A stretch of 64,000 nt of DNA from Tectiglobus sp965247245 (lineage in GTDB: Bacteria > Pseudomonadota > Alphaproteobacteria > Rhizobiales > Hyphomicrobiaceae), in contig CBDFGV010000003.1 of assembly GCA_965247245.1 (NCBI GenBank), positions 62,001-126,000 of the forward strand, written 5' to 3'. The stretch's first letter is position 1. Each line of letters begins with the position of its first letter. The position numbers were made by a program, and so were the translations under genes. The notes under the pieces are model-generated. The model searched no databases. It saw nothing but the letters and a program-made list of their open reading frames with translations, and was not told the origin of the DNA. Of this stretch, positions 46,248 through 55,034 are shown one piece after another.

Positions 46248-46697
46248 TTAGAACATCTGTCCGATGTTCTTGATCGCAGCAATGTCCTTGTCAGCTCTGG
46301 CCTTATCGACCCAAACCGGATCGTACGTACCATTGCCACCAGGCGCCATATAGAGGTACTGGGTTTTGCCCGGTCGGAAGGGATACTTCGGTGTGATGGA
46401 AGGAATGTAAAAATCGGTGCGACCGAAGCTCATCGACCAATAACCGGAAGGAACCCTGAACTTTGCGTAGCTACATGACTTCATTTTGCCAATCGGCTTG
46501 CCATTGACTTTGAAGGTCAACGTGTAACGCGTCAGTGTCGTACTAATCAGATAGTCCATGGGAACGCAGAATCCATACACAACTACTGTTGTTGTACCAC
46601 CTTTCAGTTTTGCGATCTCTTGCGGGGAAAGCTGCTTGCCTGCGCACCCAGAGATTGCCAACAAACAGACAACAGTTATGGTTCGCACGAACTTCAT
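46248..46697 (-). CDS. Hypothetical lipoprotein
   Basis: 149 residues starting with a lipoprotein signal (LLAISGC, lipid-anchored Cys18). The mature part is basic, has a strand-rich pattern and three more cysteines, including one in YGFCVPMDY. I do not recognise the family, although DUF2846-like surface lipoproteins have a similar size and pattern. AGGGCG lies before the ATG. It is monocistronic and convergent with fghA. Confidence 0.75.
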   Translation of the reverse strand: MKFVRTITVVCLLAISGCAGKQLSPQEIAKLKGGTTTVVVYGFCVPMDYLISTTLTRYTLTFKVNGKPIGKMKSCSYAKFRVPSGYWSMSFGRTDFYIPSITPKYPFRPGKTQYLYMAPGGNGTYDPVWVDKARADKDIAAIKNIGQMF

Positions 46698-46864
46698 GAA
46701 GGCACGCCCTCTCAGCAGAATGCAAATATTCAGCAAACGTATTAATATGTGCTGGTAGGCAGCAAGTGATGATAGATCAGATCTTGCAATTCTGGCCGAG
46801 TGTTGCCGTCATGCATGAGAAGTGCACGTCAAAGTGGAACTGCCTTTGACTGCGCGTTTGACGT

Positions 46865-47638
46865 TCAGCAGCCTTGCTCTCGCACATGCTCAAGCCAGTT
46901 CGCCAACTCAGTTGCGCGTCCGGGCATGGCGAGTGCCGCGCGCTGTCCGCCGAGCGCTTCTGCTGACGCGTCGTCTTGCTCAGCAACATCGAGCAGCTTG
47001 CCCAAGTCCTCCGCTCCACCCATCCGTCGAAGTCCGGCAGCAATGACACGCGGCGTTAGTTCGGGATGGTATTGCGTACCCCAAAAGTCGATGCCGTCGG
47101 TCTCGTAGACAAATGCTTGAACGGGGGAGTGGTCATTGCGCGCCAGAAGGGTTGCGTCTACTGGCAGTCGCTGGACCTCATCACGGTGGATACATGGCAC
47201 CGCAAAACTAGCAGTCGGACGACCAGTCATCATAGCGTGGTCCTGTCCCATCTCGGTCAGTATGAGTTCTCTCGCTAGACCAACTTCGACACCTTTCGGA
47301 GAAGCTCCAATCGTGCCACCAAGAACGGTCGCTGCGAGCTGCAAGCCGGCGCAGGATCCCCAGCTCGGCAAGCCGTGTCGGAACACAAGTTCCATGGCTT
47401 CGCGTTGGGGGGCGCATTCCGATGCATCCATCGCGGCTGCAATTGAGGATCCGGTAAAGACGACGCCGCTCACCTCACTGAGGGCGTCTGCATTGAGCGG
47501 TTCCTCGAACGGCTCGGCCACAGAAAACTCAAGTGAGTCGTCGATTGCACTTAATGTTTCTTCGAAGTTCTTTGCATAAGCCGGGCAGCCATCAGCAATG
47601 AGGTCGCGCGGATTGCCTTCGACGATGAGGAGTTTCAT
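46865..47638 (-). CDS. Class I glutamine amidotransferase-like protein
   Basis: 257 residues with the class I triad: nucleophile Cys96 in WGSCAG, and His191-x-Glu193 in QYHPE. Stand-alone proteins of this type include GMP-synthase-like amidotransferases and gamma-glutamyl hydrolases of the PuuD type. No synthetase partner gene is nearby, so a hydrolase role is possible. ATG at 47638 gives the normal MKLLIVEGN start. Confidence 0.85.
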   Translation of the reverse strand: MKLLIVEGNPRDLIADGCPAYAKNFEETLSAIDDSLEFSVAEPFEEPLNADALSEVSGVVFTGSSIAAAMDASECAPQREAMELVFRHGLPSWGSCAGLQLAATVLGGTIGASPKGVEVGLARELILTEMGQDHAMMTGRPTASFAVPCIHRDEVQRLPVDATLLARNDHSPVQAFVYETDGIDFWGTQYHPELTPRVIAAGLRRMGGAEDLGKLLDVAEQDDASAEALGGQRAALAMPGRATELANWLEHVREQGC

Positions 47639-47781
47639 TGGCCCGTCCCGGAAAACAACACCGCCACTATAGCGCACGGACGTGCGTTGGCAGGTCTCCA
47701 GGCGACGTTTGTATGATGCCGTGCGACGCGCCTTTGCGGTAATTGCCAGATGGCCAGACAGTGACTGGCGCCGTTTCCGCG

Positions 47782-48303
47782 TCAGCCTTCGAGCAAGATT
47801 GGTAAGGCTTGATGATACGCTGCTTCGGCTAGGACCTTGATCTCCTCCGGCGTGCGGCTGCCGACCGGATGCTCCATCATGACGAAGGGATAGTCCGGCA
47901 ACCCAAGCATACGGGCAATGTTCTTGGCTGTGACCTCAAACGGCTCGGTGCACAGGACCACTGCTCTTTTGCCCGTTTGTTCAAATGTAATGCCATCATG
48001 CAAACTGCACGTTGAGCAGCTGCCTCAATCCCCGAGGCCGGTGATCATGAGATCAACTTCTTCTGTCACGCGCGCCAAGGTCTCGGCTGGTGCAGGTGCA
48101 CTGGCATTCGTTTTGGAATAGATCGGCAGAACCTTGCAGCCATGGCGAGCCGCAAATAGGGCACCGGTTTCTTGCAGCAGCAAGGCCGCGTTGAGCTTGC
48201 CGTTTTCCAGCAGGCCAATCGTTTTGCCTTCAAGTCCTGCAAGGGCGCCGGCACGCACATTGTTGCGATCAGGACCTGTAACTGTTGGATCATAGACCTG
48301 CAT
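47782..48303 (-). CDS. UGSC-family selenoprotein (UGA at codon 93 read as selenocysteine)
   Basis: 173 residues when UGA at 48025-48027 is decoded as Sec93. The codons on both sides are in the same frame: ...MITGLGD, then Sec-Gly-Ser-Cys (U-GSC), then STCSLHDGI and a conserved-looking tail ending at 47782. Without recoding the protein splits into a 92-residue piece and a fragment with no proper start. The UGSC motif defines a selenoprotein family first seen in marine metagenome selenoproteome surveys; cysteine homologues exist and the biochemical function is unknown. A Sec residue next to several cysteines suggests redox or thiol chemistry. AGGAG precedes ATG at 48303, 37 bases after the conserved partner gene at 48341, so the two form an operon. 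The host must possess selA, selB, selC and selD, none of which is in this window. Confidence 0.9.
48000..48023 (-). promoter_or_regulatory. Candidate bacterial SECIS hairpin just after the UGA
   Basis: Directly downstream of the UGA the minus-strand transcript can fold as GC, then AGCUGC pairing with GCAGUU around a 7-base loop (UCAACGU), with one unpaired U on the 3' side before the outer GC pair. A bulged U below a short apical stem is a feature of bacterial SECIS elements read by SelB. The loop is nearer the UGA (10-16 bases) than in the E. coli formate dehydrogenase element, so this is tentative. Confidence 0.4.
48025..48027 (-). other. Selenocysteine (UGA) codon
   Basis: TCA on the plus strand is an in-frame UGA on the minus strand, flanked by GLGD before and GSCS after, the exact context of the UGSC family's selenocysteine. 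See the UGSC gene entry for the argument. Confidence 0.88.
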
Positions 48304-48340
48304 TCAGCTTGCTCCTGTCTTGCCTCTCGAGATCAGCCCA

Positions 48341-49417
48341 TCATCCGCAATCAATGCAAACGCCAATGGGTTTGGATTGCATAATCGATCCGCGTTTGCG
48401 GCTCCAAGATGGGATGAAGCTCGAATGCCCGCCGGCATCGCCGCCACCCATGACAATTAGAATATCGTCCGGGCTGAGGCCACGGTGCATGACGCCGTCC
48501 TGGGTCAGCGCATGCGCATCGGTGACATGCTGCTGGTCGTAGTCGCGCTGGCGGAACTTGCCGACTGACTTCATCCCTTCGACGGTTCTGGTCGCGTTGG
48601 CGAAGAGGAATTCCTGCACCTGTCGCTTGGACCAACCGGCACCAGCGATCACCCGCACATGCTCCGGTGCCAATACGACAACCGATTGACCAAGTGAGAT
48701 ACAGCTGTAACTGGCCATGGCATCAGCTACGGAACCCAGCACCATCTCTGGCGTGTTGCCGCCATGGTTCTCGACATTGCAGAAGCCGCCGCCGGCGAAC
48801 ACCGTCACACTCGAGACGCCTTCTGGATAGTCGAGATCATCCCTCTGCAGCGGCCATGGGTTATCACGTTGCCGCTCTGCAATACAGAAACTGAACTTGC
48901 CTGGTTGCCCTTGTGTCGACTTATCAGATAAGCCTGGGATCATCTGAAATACATTCATCAGGATCAGACGAACCGCGCGGCCAATCGTGTTGTTCGCACG
49001 GTTTCCAGGTCCGTAGAGATTGACGTCGGCATTCATGCCGATGTCATCGATGATGGGGCCGCTGACGACCAGAAGTGGCGATGACCCTCCGGTGCTTGCA
49101 GTCGAGCCATGAAAGTTGAAGCCGGGTTCGTTCATGGCCTCCATGGCCGCCACAATAACCGGAAAGTACTCAGGCTTGCAGCCAGCCATAACAGCGTTGA
49201 CGGCCGCAGAATGGACGGTGCAGGCAAATCCTGTTGCGGGATGCTCCGCCAAGACGGTTTCTGGCGGTCGGCCTTCGAACAACATCATCTCTTCGACGCG
49301 CGCCACGGCTGGGGGGATGACCGGCAATCCGTCTGTCCAACCTTGCTCGTAGCAATAGTCAATGGCGGCAAGCGGATCATCTGGCAGGTCGTGAATACGG
49401 ACGGTATCGAGCGGCAT
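48341..49417 (-). CDS. Conserved protein of unknown function, operon partner of the UGSC selenoprotein
   Basis: 358 residues. The most distinctive segment is DGLPVIPP at 29-36 near the N-terminus, followed by NAVMAGCKPEYFPVI, GPGNRANNTIGRA and GGGFCNVENHGG. The C-terminus ends with CIDCG (Cys354, Cys357), a Cys-x2-Cys pair immediately before the stop. I do not know its activity. Membrane helices and a signal peptide are absent. ATG at 49417 lies nine bases from GGAG (49427-49430); the upstream ATG at 49424-49426 abuts that site and is unlikely. It is 37 bases upstream of the selenoprotein gene, and I infer that the two proteins function together. Confidence 0.8.
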   Translation of the reverse strand: MPLDTVRIHDLPDDPLAAIDYCYEQGWTDGLPVIPPAVARVEEMMLFEGRPPETVLAEHPATGFACTVHSAAVNAVMAGCKPEYFPVIVAAMEAMNEPGFNFHGSTASTGGSSPLLVVSGPIIDDIGMNADVNLYGPGNRANNTIGRAVRLILMNVFQMIPGLSDKSTQGQPGKFSFCIAERQRDNPWPLQRDDLDYPEGVSSVTVFAGGGFCNVENHGGNTPEMVLGSVADAMASYSCISLGQSVVVLAPEHVRVIAGAGWSKRQVQEFLFANATRTVEGMKSVGKFRQRDYDQQHVTDAHALTQDGVMHRGLSPDDILIVMGGGDAGGHSSFIPSWSRKRGSIMQSKPIGVCIDCG

Positions 49418-49426
49418 GATCTGCAT

Positions 49427-49430
49427 CTCC
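49427..49430 (-). promoter_or_regulatory. Ribosome-binding site deciding the start of the UGSC partner gene
   Basis: GGAG on the minus strand abuts the outer ATG (49424-49426) but stands nine bases from ATG at 49417, which is therefore the more likely start. Confidence 0.6.
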
Positions 49431-49675
49431 GATTTGCGGTCGTGATACTATACAGCGTCGGTCAATACCGCCTAGATCCTGCCAAACACAACGCTGATGA
49501 ATTGACGGTCAGTGGCCTGCTGCGCACACTTGTCCCACGACCGCTCCTGTCCGCCTTGGCCACATCTCGGGATCAGGTTAAATGTAACAAATCATAAGCG
49601 GCGATGATTCTTCTGCGCGCAGAACATCCCATTGTTAAGAGCCCATGTATCTGGGTCACTTAAAGGGAAACAGCA

Positions 49676-51490
49676 ATGACATCTCTTGACCGGTTCAAAA
49701 CAGGCGCTCTTGTTATTTCTATGACGTCAGTGCTGCTGTCGTTGCCGAGCGTTGCTCAGGATGCCGCCGCACCAGCAACCACCAATGTCAGTACGTCCGC
49801 CGTACAAGCGACCGCGAAGGATGATGACGCCCCACCCGCTGCTGCGCCACCGCCCACCGAGGTATCTACGACGGTCATCGCAACAATTCGAGAACAGTTG
49901 GTTGGCGATGGTGCAAATCTTTCTGAAGCGACCAAGGCAGCCCTCACCGCATTCTATGGCGCACCGGACCGTGAACCACTCTGGATCGATGATCGGGGGT
50001 TGACCGACAAGGCAACCGCCGTTGTCAAAGAACTTGCCAATGCCGATGACTACGGACTGGATGCTAAGGCTTATGCTGTTGCTGGATTGAGCGACGCGTT
50101 ATCCACTGAGGAACAACGGGCCGAGGCTGAGATCAGGATCACGAACGCAGTTCTGCGATATGCCCGCCATGCGCAAGGGGGTCGCCTCTCACGGCAAAAC
50201 GCCGGCTCTCAGTTAACCCACACGCCGGTTGTCAATCCAGCTGAGGAGACCCTTGGCAAGCTCGCCGAGCAGGATGATCCTGCATTCTACCTACGCTCCC
50301 TCCATCCTCCACATCCCCAGTTCGCGGCACTGCGTGCGAAACTGAAGGAAGCCCGCGGTGGCGACGGCAAACAGGCCGGCCCGAAAATCCCGGATGGTCC
50401 TGTGCTGCGGGTTGGCGTTACGCATGCGCAAGTCAAGCTGCTGCGCCAGCGGCTTGGTCTCCTGACGGCCGGCGACAGCCAGCCGGATGAGAAAAGCAAC
50501 ACGTTCGATGATACCCTGAAACAGGCCGTGATGGCGTTCCAAAAGAAGAGTGGCCTGGCTGAGGACGGCGTCGTCGGCGGCGGCACACGCAAGGTTCTCA
50601 ACGGCCGATCCCCTGAGCGCCTGATCACAAAACTGCTGATCAATATGGAGCGCTGGCGCTGGCTTCCCGATGACCTCGATGATACGGCCGACATTTATGT
50701 CTGGGCGAATATCCCTGAGCTACGCGTACGCATCGTTAGAAGCGGCAAGACCGTATTCTCCGAGCGCACAATCGTTGGTCAGGTACAAAACAAGACACCA
50801 GTGTTTTCAGATAGGATGGAATGGATTGAGCTGCATCCAACGTGGTTCGTTCCTGCTTCGATCAAGGTCGCTGATATCCTGCCAAGCCTGCGGCGACCAA
50901 CATCCACTGTGATGGAGCGCTACAATCTGCGTGTGAACTGCGGAGCACTCGGAAGCAACTACAAGAACATCGACTGGAAGACGGTCGACATCAGCAAATG
51001 CAACTTCACGCAGCCGCCGGGTAAGAACAGCGTCCTGGGTGACTTCAAATTCAAGTTCCCGAACAAGTACGCGGTCTATATGCACGACACGCACGACCGC
51101 AGCCTCTTCCGCAATACCCGGCGCACCTACAGCCACGGCTGCGTACGTATCAAGAATCCACGGCGCATGGCCGAAATCTTGCTGGACCACGACAAGGGCA
51201 TCACGTCTGAGCGCATTGGCAAGATCCTCGCCGGCCCGAAAGTCCTACACAAGGAAACGCTGAAGAACCCGGTTCCTGTGCACATGACCTATTTCACGGC
51301 ATCGATTGATGATGAGGGTCGTCTCAAGATGTGGCCGGACTATTATGGTCACGATCGGCAGATCGCATTGGCGCTCACCGGCAAAGCATTTTCTGATCCG
51401 TTGGCTGTTGCCGCCAAGCCCAAGCCGAAGAAGGTCAAGAAGGCCGTCAAAAAAAAGAGCTGGGCCGAGAACTTCCTGCAGTCGAACTAG
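49676..51490 (+). CDS. L,D-transpeptidase (YcbB/LdtD-like) with peptidoglycan-binding domain
   Basis: 604 residues: signal peptide (about 1-27), a proline/alanine-rich linker, an N-terminal region with PDREPLWIDDRG typical of LdtD-type enzymes, a peptidoglycan-binding domain (about 240-305), and a YkuD catalytic domain (about 330-520) with SHGCVR, catalytic Cys489 and His487. The C-terminal tail is lysine-rich. It should form 3-3 cross-links in peptidoglycan or attach proteins to it in the periplasm. A good ribosome site (AAAGGGAAAC) precedes the ATG. It is divergent from the UGSC operon. Confidence 0.93.
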   Translation: MTSLDRFKTGALVISMTSVLLSLPSVAQDAAAPATTNVSTSAVQATAKDDDAPPAAAPPPTEVSTTVIATIREQLVGDGANLSEATKAALTAFYGAPDREPLWIDDRGLTDKATAVVKELANADDYGLDAKAYAVAGLSDALSTEEQRAEAEIRITNAVLRYARHAQGGRLSRQNAGSQLTHTPVVNPAEETLGKLAEQDDPAFYLRSLHPPHPQFAALRAKLKEARGGDGKQAGPKIPDGPVLRVGVTHAQVKLLRQRLGLLTAGDSQPDEKSNTFDDTLKQAVMAFQKKSGLAEDGVVGGGTRKVLNGRSPERLITKLLINMERWRWLPDDLDDTADIYVWANIPELRVRIVRSGKTVFSERTIVGQVQNKTPVFSDRMEWIELHPTWFVPASIKVADILPSLRRPTSTVMERYNLRVNCGALGSNYKNIDWKTVDISKCNFTQPPGKNSVLGDFKFKFPNKYAVYMHDTHDRSLFRNTRRTYSHGCVRIKNPRRMAEILLDHDKGITSERIGKILAGPKVLHKETLKNPVPVHMTYFTASIDDEGRLKMWPDYYGHDRQIALALTGKAFSDPLAVAAKPKPKKVKKAVKKKSWAENFLQSN

Positions 51491-51550
51491 GTGTTACGCC
51501 AAGCCTCAACTGCGAGGTTCGGCCACCTTTCGAACAGTGAGATCGGATGC

Positions 51551-52885
51551 CTAGCGCCGCTTGTTTCTGCTTCTAGACTCCCGGATCTGGCTTTGGCTGG
51601 AACGAGCAAGCGACCAGAACAGCAAAGCCATGACCAGGCTCGCAAAGCCGACACCGAGAAACCGCCGCGATGGGACGTGCCGCAAGCTCCTCGGTGGACC
51701 GGTTCGGAATAGAACCCGATAAGTCCCGGAGTTCACAGCGACGCGGCCAACGTGCTCCGGTACGAATAGTTCGCCACGCACAAGTTCACCACTGCGATGC
51801 CGCGCTTCGAGGGTAAGCCGAGCGAAATTTTGTTGCGTAACTTTTGAATCTCGAGGTGCCTTCCGCGGGACCGGCTTTGATCCGCAAGCGCCGAATTGTA
51901 CTTCTCGTTTGCGTTTGTCCCAAGTCCACCGATATCTGCAGATGGGTTCGCTCTTCAGAACAGTAGCGTCCACAGCCAACAGCTTCGAAGATACATAGAC
52001 AGTTGTCACAGCCAGCAGCACAAATGAAGAGACGACAACAAGCATCCAGCTGCCAACCGCAACAATACGCAGAAATATTATTGGTCGTTCGACCTGGCGG
52101 GCCGCCTGCAGCGGTACAGCGTTGTTGAGTTTCTTGACGCACCAAACCGACCAAAGGCACTGAAGATAGAGTGCGAACGCAGCAAAGAAAGAGTAATAGA
52201 AAACCGAGAACCAGAATGAAACGAACCGCGATGCATCTTCGCCAAACAGGTAGATCCGGAGCGGCAGATACGGACTGCTCATGACGAGGTATACGAGTAG
52301 GAGCGGGAAGAACACGTGCACGTGAAAGGATGAGTGCTTTCTTTGTTCAGTCGTATCTTGAGACCATGACGGCGACCAGTTGAAGGGTCGAGTGTCCGAG
52401 CATCTAGCCACCGCCTCAACGAATCCTGGTCCAAGTCTCAACCAGGTCAGAGCTTTCGCAAGCAAGACGATCCCGTATGCGGCCGTGAAATGCAAATAGC
52501 CCATCGGGCTGAGCAAAACATCCATGACAATCGCTGCACCAACCACCCACATTCCGAAGCGCTTATAGTGAAGCAGCTGTGGTGTAACCACGTAACGAAA
52601 GCTCTGAAGAGCGATCCGCATCTGTTGCGCCGATAGCTGGCCATCGGAATTGCGACCGTTGTTAAAAATGTAGATGAAGCGCGCCAGGCAGAAATAGGAA
52701 TAGAGAAACGCTATGGCTGCGCCAAAGAAATACAGCCCATGGTACGCCAGGATATTGAATGCGCCGCGCTCCAGTGCAACCCACAAGACGAGCGGAGCCA
52801 ATAGGGAAAACACAAGCTTTGGTTCATAACCTCGCTGTACACGGGTCGGGAACACCGTGTCGCTGTTGGCCGTTGTGCTCTGCAT
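51551..52885 (-). CDS. Hypothetical polytopic membrane protein
   Basis: 444 residues with about seven or eight hydrophobic helices (for example around 28-50, 53-72, 112-150, 190-210, 225-250 and 285-305), then a basic soluble stretch (about 320-405) and one last helix before an Arg/Lys/Ser-rich tail. I recognise no family or catalytic motif. GAGGCAGCGG precedes the ATG. It stands alone, convergent with the transpeptidase. A short hairpin, GGGCGG/CCGCCC at 52915-52935, lies in its leader. Confidence 0.7.
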   Translation of the reverse strand: MQSTTANSDTVFPTRVQRGYEPKLVFSLLAPLVLWVALERGAFNILAYHGLYFFGAAIAFLYSYFCLARFIYIFNNGRNSDGQLSAQQMRIALQSFRYVVTPQLLHYKRFGMWVVGAAIVMDVLLSPMGYLHFTAAYGIVLLAKALTWLRLGPGFVEAVARCSDTRPFNWSPSWSQDTTEQRKHSSFHVHVFFPLLLVYLVMSSPYLPLRIYLFGEDASRFVSFWFSVFYYSFFAAFALYLQCLWSVWCVKKLNNAVPLQAARQVERPIIFLRIVAVGSWMLVVVSSFVLLAVTTVYVSSKLLAVDATVLKSEPICRYRWTWDKRKREVQFGACGSKPVPRKAPRDSKVTQQNFARLTLEARHRSGELVRGELFVPEHVGRVAVNSGTYRVLFRTGPPRSLRHVPSRRFLGVGFASLVMALLFWSLARSSQSQIRESRSRNKRR

Positions 52886-53156
52886 ACCGCTGCCTCAAAA
52901 AATATTACGCAAGGGGGCGGAACGTGATGCCGCCCAAAAACAAAGTGTGCAGTGTATTGCGGAGACGATAGTTGCTCTGAGTAAAGAAGAAATGACTTCT
53001 GCGCTAAACAACTGACGCGACAGCATTCGATCGAAACGAGGTTAATCGAACCTGAAGCAGGACGCGCAGATGCATAAGAGGTGCCACCCGCCGCCCTTGA
53101 CGGACACGGGGGGCATCGTGAATTTGACCTACAATATGAGCTAGCTTGCTAAAGCT

Positions 53157-54827
53157 CTAAGTAGACTTCTTGGGTTGCGGATGGGCGCGCCGCAGAACCG
53201 ACGACACGACTTTATCCGACAAGTGGAAATCCCAAACAGTGGGGCCGCCGTTGTCTGCGCATTCAGCCACTAACTTCGGGACATCAGCGAGATCAGAAAC
53301 CTTGTGACCAGTAATGCCGAAGCCCTGCGCGATGCCAGCAAAGTCGCTGTACCCGAACACTGACCCATCATCTGACAGGCCTTCCGAGCGGAACTTGTGC
53401 ACTTCTGATCCGTACGCGCCATCATTCATGGCAATGATCAGAATGTTGAGGTTGTGACGTTTGATGGTCTCCAGTTCCTGGATATTCATAAGCAGACTGC
53501 CGTCGCCATCGAACAGCACAACCTTGCTATCGGGCCGTGCGGCTGCGACACCCATTGCGAATGATGTGCCGTTGCCGATCGCGCCAAATTCCCGAATTGT
53601 CAGAAATTTCGACTGCGGTCGGGATGGCATATGCGCGGTGAAACCCGCGCAATGGCCGGACGAGTTGACGATCTCCCAGTCCAGGGGGAGGTGCTCTTCC
53701 AAGGCCTCAACGACGTCGCGTGGATCAAAAAGATCCGGCTCAACCTCGACTTCAAAGCTGTCTGGTTTGGAAACGCGAATACGCTCGGCAATGGCATTGC
53801 TGCGCCATGGATTGGAGCTTGCGGGCAGGGCCTCGGTCAACGCCTCTGTACCGAGCCTGGCGTCTGCGCGCAGATGATGGGTTGCCACTTCCTGGCCCTG
53901 ACTAACGGCGAGCGGATCCACATCGATGTGGATCATCTTCGCTTTTGGCCACAATTGACCACCGCCGCCCAGGTGGAAGGCTAGTGAGCAGCCGACCAAA
54001 ATCACAAGATCAGCCTCGGCGAGATACTCGTGCCCGACTTCCGTTGTGTAGCTGCCGGATATGCCGATGCAGTAAGGATCGTCATGAAACAGGCCTCGCG
54101 CTGGGAGGCTTGTCGCCAGCAGGCCGCCAGACTTGGCGGCCAGCGCCCGGCAGGCCGGTCCCGCGTCTGCTTCAACGGCACCCAGGCCTGCAATCACCAC
54201 GACTTTTTCGGCTTCTCTTACAATACGCGCAATCGATTCCACATCATCCGGATGAGGTGGGATCGGAGACAACTTCGGCAGCAACTGATGAGAGGGCGTC
54301 GGTAGTTCAACTGGACTCGACCAGGGACGGTTCTGTACATCAAACGGGATCCCTATCACGACGGGTCGCCGCTCCCGGCGCGCCTGCAGGAAAGCATCAC
54401 GAATGGCGATCGGCATCCGCTCCGGCATGTGCAGGCTATGGTAGGCCGCTCCTGTCGCCGTCACGAGCGGGGCCTGGTCAATGCCCTGATTATACCATCC
54501 GCTTTTCAAAGGTGCTTCACCGGCAAGGACGACGACTGGTAAGCGTGCGCGTACGGCAGCCGGAAGAGCCGTCATCAGCTGTGTCACACCAGGGCCGCAT
54601 GTGACTGATGCCAAACCAACATCACCAGACTTCCTCGCATAGGCCATTGCTGCCGCAACAGAGCAGTGCTCATGGCGCACATAGATCATGCGCACGCCCT
54701 GCTCAGACAGGCGGGTCGCCCAGTTCATGTTGGCGTCGCCTAGCAAGGCAAAGCATGTATCAACATTTTCCTGTGCGAAGGCGCGGGCGAGGACATCGAA
54801 GATTTTGAGCTCAGCATTGTCTTTCAC
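53157..54827 (-). CDS. Thiamine pyrophosphate-dependent enzyme (acetolactate synthase-like decarboxylase/lyase)
   Basis: 556 residues of the TPP superfamily: N-terminal domain with the cofactor-activating glutamate in YVRHEHCSVAAAM, a middle domain, and a C-terminal TPP motif FDGDGSLLMNIQELETI with NDGAYGSEV. It lacks a specific marker for acetolactate synthase and has no small subunit beside it, so benzoylformate-, oxalyl- or phosphonopyruvate-type decarboxylation is equally possible. The start is GTG at 54827, with AGGGA upstream. It is divergent from the luciferase-like oxidoreductase at 55035. Confidence 0.9.
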   Translation of the reverse strand: MKDNAELKIFDVLARAFAQENVDTCFALLGDANMNWATRLSEQGVRMIYVRHEHCSVAAAMAYARKSGDVGLASVTCGPGVTQLMTALPAAVRARLPVVVLAGEAPLKSGWYNQGIDQAPLVTATGAAYHSLHMPERMPIAIRDAFLQARRERRPVVIGIPFDVQNRPWSSPVELPTPSHQLLPKLSPIPPHPDDVESIARIVREAEKVVVIAGLGAVEADAGPACRALAAKSGGLLATSLPARGLFHDDPYCIGISGSYTTEVGHEYLAEADLVILVGCSLAFHLGGGGQLWPKAKMIHIDVDPLAVSQGQEVATHHLRADARLGTEALTEALPASSNPWRSNAIAERIRVSKPDSFEVEVEPDLFDPRDVVEALEEHLPLDWEIVNSSGHCAGFTAHMPSRPQSKFLTIREFGAIGNGTSFAMGVAAARPDSKVVLFDGDGSLLMNIQELETIKRHNLNILIIAMNDGAYGSEVHKFRSEGLSDDGSVFGYSDFAGIAQGFGITGHKVSDLADVPKLVAECADNGGPTVWDFHLSDKVVSSVLRRAHPQPKKST

Positions 54828-54878
54828 GAATTGATTTCCCTTTTTGGCTCATCGCGGCACGATGGAAACCTGGATGAG

Positions 54879-55019
54879 ATGCCAGTCGATCTGCGGGACA
54901 TAATGGAAGTCGAGCACGATTTGTCCAACCCCACTCCTGATATCGATTGCAGCAAACTCGATGATGCTTATCGTTATGCCATGAAATTGAGTGGCGCGGA
55001 GGCTGACACATCGGCGTAG
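54879..55019 (+). CDS. Possible small acidic protein
   Basis: 46 residues, acidic (many Asp/Glu), with one cysteine and no hydrophobic stretch. It lies 15 bases before the luciferase-like gene, whose GGGAGG site follows its stop, so the two could be translated from one message. The ATG has only a weak site (GGATGAG), and a TTG at 54831 would extend the frame. I recognise no family; it may be a leader with no function of its own. Confidence 0.35.
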   Translation: MPVDLRDIMEVEHDLSNPTPDIDCSKLDDAYRYAMKLSGAEADTSA

Positions 55020-55034
55020 CGGCGGGAGGTAGAC

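Noticed and set aside
48341..48343. UGA ending the UGSC partner gene (…CIDCG-UGA) as a second selenocysteine codon.
   Set aside because: Reading through adds only about 16 residues before another UGA, and the extension would overlap the start of the UGSC gene and its AGGAG site. A normal stop is more likely, although the Cys-rich end made it worth checking.
52915..52935. GGGCGG-N9-CCGCCC hairpin before the membrane protein at 51551.
   Set aside because: It lies in the leader of that gene with no adjacent U-tract, so a terminator or riboswitch call is not justified; noted only in the gene entry.
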